The notes under the pieces: model-generated
What the model was told of the DNA's origin: nothing
Seen by the model: only the letters and a program-made list of their open reading frames with translations
Database searches by the model: none
In this document: positions 14,320 to 19,854 of the stretch, one piece after another
Layout of the letters: each line of letters begins with the position of its first letter
Position numbering within the stretch: position 1 is the stretch's first letter
Source of the DNA: Kineosporiaceae bacterium
GTDB lineage: Bacteria > Actinomycetota > Actinomycetes > Actinomycetales > Angustibacteraceae
Assembly: GCA_027345905.1 (NCBI GenBank)
Contig: DAIETC010000061.1
Location: forward strand, 1 to 19,854
Reading direction: 5' to 3'
Length of the DNA stretch: 19,854 bases
Position numbers and translations under genes: made by a program

Positions 14320-15524
14320 CGTACTACCGCAGCGTGGGCGCGGTGCCGCCCAAGCGGCACACGCAGTTTCGCGCGCCGGACGGACGCTTGTATGCCGAGG
14401 AGCTGATGGGTGAAGAGGGGTTCACCTCGGACTCCTCACTGCTGTACCACCGCGAGATCCCCTCAGCGGTGGTGGCCTCGCGTCCGTGGGCCCTGCCCGA
14501 CCTCACGACGACCCCGAACCATCCGCTGCGCGCGCTGCACCTGCGCCTGCACGACCTGTTCGCAGCCGACGCCGTCCCCGGCACCGACGTCGTGCAGGGC
14601 CGACGCCTCGTGCTGGCCAATGCCGACGTACGCCTGTCCTACGTCGTGGCCGACACCGTCTCGGCCTACTACCGCAACGCGACCGGCGACGAGTGCGTCT
14701 ACGTCGAGGCCGGGGCGGCCACCGTCGAGACGGTGTTCGGCGCCCTGGCAGTGAGCGCGGGAGACTTCGTCGTCATCCCGCGCTCGACGGTGCACCGCTG
14801 GCTTCCGGCCCCGGACGCCGGGCCGCTGCGCGCCTACTGCATCGAGGCGAACGGTCACCTCGCCCCGCCGAGACGCTACCTGTCGCGGTTCGGCCAACTG
14901 CTTGAGCACAGCCCCTACTGCGAACGTGACCTGCGCGGGCCGCATGAGCCGCTGCTGGTGGAGGGTCAGGACGTCGCGGTGCTCACCAAGCACCGCGGCG
15001 CCGGGGCGTCCGGCATCGTGGGCAGCGTCGTCGTCCAGGCCACGCACCCGTTCGACGTCGTCGGCTGGGACGGCTGCCTGTACCCCTACAGGTTCGCCGT
15101 CAGCGACTTCGAGCCGATCACCGGCCGGGTGCACCAGCCGCCGCCGGTGCACCAGGTGTTCGAGGGCAACGGTTTCGTGGTCTGTGCGTTCGTCCCGCGC
15201 AAGGTCGACTACCACCCCTTGGCCATCCCGGTGCCCTACTACCACTCCAACGTCGACAGCGACGAGGTGATGTTCTACGTCGCCGGTGACTACGAGGCCC
15301 GCAAGGGCAGCGGGATCGGCGTGGGGTCGATCTCGCTGCACCCGGGCGGGCACAGCCACGGGCCGCAGCCGGGCGCGGTCGAGAACGCGCTGGGCAAGGA
15401 CTACTTCGACGAGCTCGCCGTGATGGTCGACACCTTCCGCCCGCTCGAGCTCGGCGAGGCGGCCCTGGCCTGTGACGACGGTGCCTATGCCTGGAGCTGG
15501 GCCGGACGCCGGATCGACACCTGA
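14316..15524 (+). CDS. hmgA: Homogentisate 1,2-dioxygenase
   Basis: This 402-residue enzyme opens the homogentisate ring to maleylacetoacetate, following hppD in tyrosine breakdown. AAAGGAG (14303-14309) lies 6 nt before the ATG at 14316, and the start overlaps the RDD stop as ATGA. Iron ligands in the conserved C-terminal cupin are likely His310 (PYYHSNVDSDE), Glu317 (DEVMFY) and His348 (HSHGPQPG). Other family segments are FEGNGFVVCAFVPRKVDYHP and RKGSGIGVGSISLHPGG. The His-to-Glu spacing and sequence differ from the human enzyme, which fits the divergent bacterial branch of the family. The later genes of the pathway (maleylacetoacetate isomerase, fumarylacetoacetase) are not in this window. 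Confidence 0.95.
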   Translation: MTYYRSVGAVPPKRHTQFRAPDGRLYAEELMGEEGFTSDSSLLYHREIPSAVVASRPWALPDLTTTPNHPLRALHLRLHDLFAADAVPGTDVVQGRRLVLANADVRLSYVVADTVSAYYRNATGDECVYVEAGAATVETVFGALAVSAGDFVVIPRSTVHRWLPAPDAGPLRAYCIEANGHLAPPRRYLSRFGQLLEHSPYCERDLRGPHEPLLVEGQDVAVLTKHRGAGASGIVGSVVVQATHPFDVVGWDGCLYPYRFAVSDFEPITGRVHQPPPVHQVFEGNGFVVCAFVPRKVDYHPLAIPVPYYHSNVDSDEVMFYVAGDYEARKGSGIGVGSISLHPGGHSHGPQPGAVENALGKDYFDELAVMVDTFRPLELGEAALACDDGAYAWSWAGRRIDT

Positions 15525-15544
15525 GGTTCGTCTCCACGTCGCTA

Positions 15545-15637
15545 TTTTCGGCTCGCTGACCCCAGTGAAGGTAATACCCTCGCCATGACATCGCCACGGG
15601 CGCGCAACGGGCCGGACCGTGGGTCGAACCTGAGGAG
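15545..15637 (+). promoter_or_regulatory. Leader region of the metallophosphatase gene
   Basis: The 118-bp gap after hmgA holds a locally A/T-rich patch (TATTTTCG at 15543-15550) and TAATAC (15572-15577), a weak -10 candidate, but no matching -35. A good ribosome binding site GAGGAG (15632-15637) precedes the GTG at 15643. No terminator for hmgA is evident. The promoter call is tentative; the ribosome binding site is solid. Confidence 0.3.
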
Positions 15638-15642
15638 CCTTC

Positions 15643-17475
15643 GTGTCCGCACCCATCACCCGGCGCAGCGTGCTGTCCGCAGTCGCTGTGACCAGTGTCC
15701 TGACGGCTGCGGGGATGACTCCCGCGCAGGCGCACTCCCGTCGTCCGCAGCACCGGCCCGGCGAGCCGCTGCGCCTGACCGTGATGGGCACCACGGACCT
15801 GCACGGGTGCGTGTTCAACTGGGACTACTTCAAGGACGCCGAGTACGACGACAAGGCGGGAAACGACATCGGGCTGGCCAAGGTGGCCACGCTCGTCGAG
15901 GCGATCCGCGAGCAGCGCGGACGCGAGAGCACGCTGATGATCGACGCGGGCGACACGATCCAGGGGACGCCGCTGGCCTACTACTACGCACGGGTCGAGC
16001 CGATCACCGCCGGGCACATCCACCCGATGGCGGCGGCGATGAACGCGATCGGGTACGACGCCGCCGCCTTGGGCAACCACGAGTTCAACTACGGCATCCC
16101 GCTGCTGCGCGCCTTCGCCGAGCAGCTGGACTTCCCGCTGCTGGGAGCCAACGCGATCGACGCGGCCACCGGACGGCCGGCCTTCGCGCCGTACGTGCTC
16201 AAGACGGTCCAGGTGCCCGGCGAGAAGCCGGTTCTGGTGGGGATCCTGGGCCTGACCAACCCGGGCATCGCGATCTGGGACAAGGCCAACGTCGAGGGCA
16301 AGCTGACCTTCCCGGGCCTGGTCGAGCAGGCCCAGGTATGGGTGCCGCGGATGCGGGCGGCGGGCGCGGATGTCGTGGTCGTGGCCGCACATTCCGGGGC
16401 GACCACTTCCTCGTCGTACGGTGACGCGCTGCCCTACCCCGAGAACGCCTCGACCCTCGTGGCGCAGCAAGTGCCGGGCATCGACGCGATCCTGGTCGGG
16501 CACGCGCACGTCGAGATCGCTGAGAAGCGGGTCACGAACGCGCAGACCGGGCGGGACGTCGTCCTCACCGAGCCGCTGCGCTGGGGGATGCGGCTGTCCG
16601 TGATCGACATCGAGCTCACCAAGGTGCGCGGGCAGTGGACGGTCTCCTCGGTCGGCTCAAGCGTGCTGAACAGCAACACCGTCCCCGAGGACGCCGGCGT
16701 CGCCGCTCTGCTCACCGCTGACCACAACACCGTGATGCGCTACGTCAACACCCCGATCGGCAGCTGCACCCAGGCGATGTCGTGCGCGAGCGCACGCTAC
16801 GAGGACACCGCGGCGCTGGACTTCATCAACCTGGTGCAGGCCCAGGCGGTCAAGAGCGCACTGGCGGGCACCCCCGAGGCGGCGCTACCGATGCTCTCGA
16901 TCGCGGCCCCCTTCAACCGTTCCGCCGCGATCCCGCAGGGTCAGGTCACCGTGCGAGACGTGGCCGGCCTGTACATCTACGACAACACACTGCTCGGCAT
17001 CGTGTTCACCGGCGCGCAGATCGCCGCCTATCTGGAGAAGTCGGCGCAGTACTTCAAGCAGGTCTTCGGCACCGGGCCGTACACCGCGGACCAGCTCACC
17101 AACGCGGTGACGGCCGTGGCGCCGAACGGCACCCCGGACTACAACTACGACGTGCTGTGGGGGCTGGACGCGCCGCTCACCTACGACATCGATCTGGCGC
17201 AGCCAGCCGGCTCGCGCATCCGGCAGCTGTCCTACGCCGGCTCGCCCGTGGCCCCCGCCACCCGTTTCGTCGTGGCGATCAACAACTACCGTCAGTCCGG
17301 TGGCGGCGGCTTCCCCGCGGTCACCACGGCACCGGTGGTGCACAACGCACAGCAGGAGATCCGTCAGCTGATCATCGACTGGGTCGGCGCCAAGGGCACG
17401 GTCGACCCGCCCAGCTTCTTCACCAGGGACTGGCGGCTGGTCAGCAATGGCACCGCGCTGACCATCACTGGCTGA
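15643..17475 (+). CDS. Exported bifunctional metallophosphatase / 5'-nucleotidase family protein
   Basis: This gene encodes 610 residues. The GTG start is supported by GAGGAG 5 nt upstream. The N-terminus has TRRSVLS followed by a hydrophobic run and AQA at 28-30, a twin-arginine-like signal with cleavage likely after residue 30. The metallophosphoesterase domain carries TTDLHG (D52, H54), DAGDTIQG (D104), GNHE (N145, H146), AAHSG (H250) and GHAH (H287, H289), so the two-metal site is complete. The C-terminal 5'-nucleotidase domain shows VRDVAGLYIYDNTL, YDVLWGL, YDIDLAQPAGSRI and INNYRQSGGGGFP. The last features recall CpdB-type 2',3'-cyclic nucleotide phosphodiesterase/3'-nucleotidases. It probably scavenges phosphate or nucleosides outside the cell. 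The exact substrate is open. Confidence 0.93.
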   Translation: MSAPITRRSVLSAVAVTSVLTAAGMTPAQAHSRRPQHRPGEPLRLTVMGTTDLHGCVFNWDYFKDAEYDDKAGNDIGLAKVATLVEAIREQRGRESTLMIDAGDTIQGTPLAYYYARVEPITAGHIHPMAAAMNAIGYDAAALGNHEFNYGIPLLRAFAEQLDFPLLGANAIDAATGRPAFAPYVLKTVQVPGEKPVLVGILGLTNPGIAIWDKANVEGKLTFPGLVEQAQVWVPRMRAAGADVVVVAAHSGATTSSSYGDALPYPENASTLVAQQVPGIDAILVGHAHVEIAEKRVTNAQTGRDVVLTEPLRWGMRLSVIDIELTKVRGQWTVSSVGSSVLNSNTVPEDAGVAALLTADHNTVMRYVNTPIGSCTQAMSCASARYEDTAALDFINLVQAQAVKSALAGTPEAALPMLSIAAPFNRSAAIPQGQVTVRDVAGLYIYDNTLLGIVFTGAQIAAYLEKSAQYFKQVFGTGPYTADQLTNAVTAVAPNGTPDYNYDVLWGLDAPLTYDIDLAQPAGSRIRQLSYAGSPVAPATRFVVAINNYRQSGGGGFPAVTTAPVVHNAQQEIRQLIIDWVGAKGTVDPPSFFTRDWRLVSNGTALTITG

Positions 17476-17493
17476 GCTCGGCTGGACTCAGCC
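17470..17493. terminator. Bidirectional hairpin between convergent metallophosphatase and pncA
   Basis: GGCTGAG (17470-17476) and CTCAGCC (17487-17493) form a perfect 7-bp stem around a 10-nt loop. The stem includes both stop codons of the convergent genes (TGA at 17473-17475 and its minus-strand counterpart at 17488-17490). There is no T-run in either direction, so a shared terminator of the T-less type is the likely role. Confidence 0.5.
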
Positions 17494-18144
17494 GTGGACC
17501 ACCGGATCGCCGACCAGGCTGACACCGGCTGCGCGTAGCTGCCGCAATGCCCGCTCGGTGCTCTCCCGGGCCACCCCGGCCGTCAGGTGGAGCAGCACCC
17601 GGGTGCTGAAGCCCTCGGCGACGGCGTCCAGGGCGGTGGCGCGCACGCAGTGGTCCGTGGCGATGCCCACGACGTCAAGGGCCGTGATGCCGCGCTCGCG
17701 CAACCAGGGCGCCAGGGCGGTCCGGGCCTGGCCGGCGGTGGTGCCTTCGGCGGTGGTGACTTCCGCGGTCGCGCCTTCGAAGCCGGAGTACGCCGCGGCG
17801 AACTCGCCCTTGCGAAAGACCGCGTCGAACCTCACCTGGTCCAGCGCCGGGTGCAGCTGGGCGCCCGGTGTGCCGGCCACGCAGTGCGCCGGCCAGGAGT
17901 CGACGAAGTCCGGCTCGTCACTGAAGTGCGCCCCCGGGTCGTGGTGCCAGTCCTGGGTGGCCACCACGAGGCTGTAGTCGGCGTCGGTCCTGCCCGTGTG
18001 GTGGCCGCAGGCGGGCCCGCCCGTGTGGTGGCCGCGGGCGGCCAACGCGATCGCCGCAGCGACCGCGTTGCCGCCGCCGACCGCCAGCGAGCCGCCTTCG
18101 CAGAAGTCGTTCTGCACGTCGACGATCACCAGCGCAGTGCTCAT
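17488..18144 (-). CDS. pncA: Nicotinamidase (cysteine hydrolase family)
   Basis: This 218-residue enzyme deamidates nicotinamide to nicotinate for NAD salvage. The catalytic triad is visible: Asp9 (IVDVQNDF), Lys112 (FRKGEF) and Cys166 (TDHCVRATA). Metal ligands are Asp65, His67 (QDWHHDPG), His73 (AHF) and His87 (WPAHC). The start at ATG 18144 overlaps the pncB stop by 4 bp (ATGA), so the product is translated right after PncB, the next enzyme of the same route. Odd feature: residues 38-51 hold GHHTG twice, nine residues apart, from a near-perfect 27-bp tandem duplication (17992-18018 and 18019-18045) in the loop before the metal site. That explains part of the extra length compared with about 186 residues in Mycobacterium tuberculosis PncA. 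Confidence 0.96.
   Translation of the reverse strand: MSTALVIVDVQNDFCEGGSLAVGGGNAVAAAIALAARGHHTGGPACGHHTGRTDADYSLVVATQDWHHDPGAHFSDEPDFVDSWPAHCVAGTPGAQLHPALDQVRFDAVFRKGEFAAAYSGFEGATAEVTTAEGTTAGQARTALAPWLRERGITALDVVGIATDHCVRATALDAVAEGFSTRVLLHLTAGVARESTERALRQLRAAGVSLVGDPVVHG
17992..18042 (-). repeat. 27-bp-period in-frame tandem duplication inside pncA
   Basis: GCCCGTGTGGTGGCCGC starts at 17992 and again at 18019. About 22 of 23 aligned bases match, and the period is 27 bp, so the reading frame is kept and GHHTG is duplicated (residues 38-42 and 47-51 of PncA). Confidence 0.85.
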
Positions 18145-19460
18145 GCAGGCTCCCTCTCGTGCCGGGTGGGGATCGCCGGCTCGCCACGTGAGAGCTGGAC
18201 GGCGGACGCCGGCAGCTCGGCGAGCCCGGCCCGGTGCCGTTCCCGGGCCGTGGCGAGGGGCTCGCGGCCCACCACGGTGCCCTCGCGCACCAGCTCGACG
18301 AGCAGGCTGCGGGAGTGGGCGTCCAACGCTGGTTCGGCGCCCGTTCCCGTGACCTCGACCTGGGCCACGCCGTCGGCACCGCAGCGGCGCTGAGCCCACT
18401 TGCGGCCGGCGACGCCCACCTTGTCCTTGCTGCGCTTGGCGACGCCGACCAGCGTCCCGTCGTCGTCGGCGCGGGCGACCAGCTTGTAGACCAGGCCGGC
18501 CGTGGCGGCGCCGGACCCGGTGACCAGCGCGGTGCCGACGCCGTAGGCGTCGACCGGTGCGGCCGCGAGGGCCGCGATCGCGTGCTCGTCCAGGTCGCCG
18601 GTCACGATGATCCGTGTTCCAGTCGCCCCCAGGTCGTCCAGCTGCTGGCGCACCTGGAAAGCCTGCGCTAACAGGTCACCGGAGTCCAGCCGCACGGCGC
18701 CCAGGCCGGTGCCGGCGACCTCGACGGCAGTGCGCACGGCCGCGGTGACGTCGTACGTGTCCACGAGCAGAGTGGTGGCGGAGCCCAGGCTGGCCACCTG
18801 CGCCTCGAATGCGCTGCGCTCGTTGTCGTGCAGCAAGGTGAAGGCGTGGGCGCTGGTGCCCGTCGTCGGCACGCCGTAGCACTCGCCGGCCGCCAGGTTG
18901 CTCGTGGTCGCGAACCCGGCAACATAGGCGGCGCGGGCGGCGGCAACGGCGGCCAGCTCGTGCGTGCGCCGCGAGCCCATCTCGATGCAGGGCCGGCCCA
19001 GTGCGGCCGAGGTCATCCGGCTTGCGGCCGAGGCGATGGCGCAGTCGTGGTTCAGGATGCTCAGCACCAGGGTCTCGAGCAGCACCGCCTCGGCGAACGT
19101 GCCCTCGACGACGAGGATCGGCGATCCGGGGAAGAAGCAGTCGCCCTCGGCGTACCCCCACACCGACCCGCGGAAGGTGTGCTGGGCCAGCCAGGCCAGC
19201 GTCTCGTCGTCCACGACCCGGGCCTTCGCCAGCGAGTCCAGGGTCGCCTCATCGAACCGAAAGGCCTCGATGGCGTCCAGCAGCCGGCCGGTCCCGGCGA
19301 CCACGCCGTACCGCCGGCCCTCGGGCAATCGGCGGTCGAAGACCTCGAAGACGCAGCGCCGGTGCGCGGCGCCGCTGCGCAGGGCCGCCTGCAGCATGGT
19401 CAGCTCGTAGTGGTCGGTGAGCAGGGCCGTCGAGGCGTCGCGGGACGGGGCGTCGGTCAC
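18141..19460 (-). CDS. pncB: Nicotinate phosphoribosyltransferase
   Basis: This 439-residue enzyme joins nicotinate and PRPP to give nicotinate mononucleotide. The N-terminus TDHYELTM (15-22) is the family signature, and FEVFDRRLPEGRRYGV, GYAEGDCFFPGSPIL, EMGSRRTHE and VRLDSGDL follow. GTSAHAF with His205 matches the segment holding the phosphorylated His in characterised enzymes. The start is GTG at 19460. It is followed by pncA with a 4-bp overlap, so the two consecutive salvage enzymes form one transcript. It is divergent from clpS with only 23 bp between start codons. pncB1-clpS-DUF2017 is also the gene order in M. tuberculosis (Rv1330c-Rv1331-Rv1332), which supports the call. Confidence 0.97.
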   Translation of the reverse strand: MTDAPSRDASTALLTDHYELTMLQAALRSGAAHRRCVFEVFDRRLPEGRRYGVVAGTGRLLDAIEAFRFDEATLDSLAKARVVDDETLAWLAQHTFRGSVWGYAEGDCFFPGSPILVVEGTFAEAVLLETLVLSILNHDCAIASAASRMTSAALGRPCIEMGSRRTHELAAVAAARAAYVAGFATTSNLAAGECYGVPTTGTSAHAFTLLHDNERSAFEAQVASLGSATTLLVDTYDVTAAVRTAVEVAGTGLGAVRLDSGDLLAQAFQVRQQLDDLGATGTRIIVTGDLDEHAIAALAAAPVDAYGVGTALVTGSGAATAGLVYKLVARADDDGTLVGVAKRSKDKVGVAGRKWAQRRCGADGVAQVEVTGTGAEPALDAHSRSLLVELVREGTVVGREPLATARERHRAGLAELPASAVQLSRGEPAIPTRHEREPA

Positions 19461-19483
19461 CCGGCGAGCCTAGAGTGGGTGCC

Positions 19484-19774
19484 GTGGTCACGACACCGGT
19501 CGAGCTGGACGACCCCCGCCAGGACCTCGAGCAGCGGACGGCGCCCCCATGGGTCACCTTGGTGTGGAACGACCCCGTGAACCTCATGTCGTATGTCAGC
19601 TACGTCTTTCGCAGCTACTTCGGCTACTCCAAGGACAAGGCCGACCGGCTCATGCTCGACGTGCACCAGCTGGGCAAGGCCGCGGTCTCGCACGGCAGCC
19701 GCGAAGAGATGGAGCGCGACGTCGAGGCCCTGCACGGTTACGGGCTGTGGGCGACGATGCAGCTGGACCAGTGA
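19484..19774 (+). CDS. clpS: ClpS, ATP-dependent Clp protease adaptor
   Basis: This 96-residue adaptor delivers N-degron substrates to the ClpC/ClpA unfoldase. The conserved core is VTLVWNDPVNLMSYV with Asn29 and Asp30, and LMLDVHQLGKA with His61, the residues that read the N-terminal amino acid of the substrate. The start is GTG 19484; an in-frame GTG at 19475 would add three residues. The N-terminal 20 residues are a flexible acidic tail, as usual. The stop overlaps the next start by one base (TGATG), so the downstream DUF2017 gene is probably translationally coupled. It is divergent from pncB with a 23-bp gap, which leaves little room for long leaders. Confidence 0.95.
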   Translation: MVTTPVELDDPRQDLEQRTAPPWVTLVWNDPVNLMSYVSYVFRSYFGYSKDKADRLMLDVHQLGKAAVSHGSREEMERDVEALHGYGLWATMQLDQ

Positions 19775-19854
19775 TGGCCCGCGGTTTCTGGCGCGGACGT
19801 CGGGGGATCCGGGCCCGCCTGAACGCGCAGGAGCGGGCGCTGCTGGCCCATCTG
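19774..19854 (+). CDS. DUF2017 family protein, 3'-truncated by window edge
   Basis: Only the first 27 codons are present, from the ATG at 19774 that shares one base with the clpS stop. The visible N-terminus is basic and ends in LNAQERALLAHL, which fits the start of DUF2017 proteins. The identification leans on gene order: in actinobacteria a DUF2017 gene commonly follows clpS (as Rv1332 after Rv1331). The function is unknown. Confidence 0.65.
   Translation, partial: MARGFWRGRRGIRARLNAQERALLAHL

Noticed and set aside
15525..15642. Riboswitch or small RNA before the metallophosphatase gene
   Set aside because: No conserved stem set or known aptamer pattern was seen in the 118 bp.

Overview
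The window reads as chromosomal DNA of a high-GC actinobacterium. The codons are strongly G/C-ending. Several families are typical of Actinobacteria: DUF3039, DUF2510-RDD, and pncB divergent from clpS followed by DUF2017. I cannot name a genus. Coding density is very high, no gap exceeds about 120 bp, and I see no rRNA, tRNA, insertion sequence, prophage or CRISPR.

Layout. (1) 1-2250: two overlapping phosphoesterase genes of the phospholipase C/acid phosphatase superfamily; the first is cut by the window edge and the second carries a signal peptide. (2) 2333-6805, + strand: a GAF-GGDEF diguanylate cyclase with an altered inhibitory site, a YqgE/AlgH (UPF0301) protein, a small DUF3039 Cys-cluster protein and an SF2 DEAD/DEAH helicase. 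(3) 6894-11704: a membrane-anchored alpha/beta esterase, a convergent SGNH lipoprotein, a sensor kinase divergent from it, an OmpR-type response regulator convergent with the kinase, and a thioredoxin divergent from the regulator. (4) 11697-11798: six 17-bp tandem units that fill the space between the thioredoxin and asnC stop codons. (5) 11795-15524: a tyrosine-catabolism block with an Lrp/AsnC regulator divergent from hppD, a DUF2510-RDD membrane protein and hmgA. (6) 15643-19854: an exported 5'-nucleotidase-type metallophosphatase, a pncA-pncB NAD-salvage pair on the minus strand, then clpS and the start of a DUF2017 gene.

How the genes fit together. hppD and hmgA make two consecutive steps (4-hydroxyphenylpyruvate to homogentisate to maleylacetoacetate), with the AsnC-type protein placed as their likely regulator. 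pncB and pncA turn nicotinamide into nicotinate mononucleotide. The kinase, regulator, esterase, SGNH lipoprotein and thioredoxin look like a cell-envelope response locus.

The most unusual signals are in region 3-4. The kinase has Asn where the phosphoacceptor His should be, although its ATP-binding motifs and the partner regulator look intact. The same direct repeat, CTCAGC-N5-CTCAGC, lies before the regulator gene and before the esterase gene, each time 9-10 bp upstream of a similar possible -10 hexamer; this is a candidate operator. The 17-bp array encodes small hairpins, and the most diverged unit keeps its stem through paired changes, which suggests selection on structure. Operator, promoter and terminator roles are inferences from sequence only.
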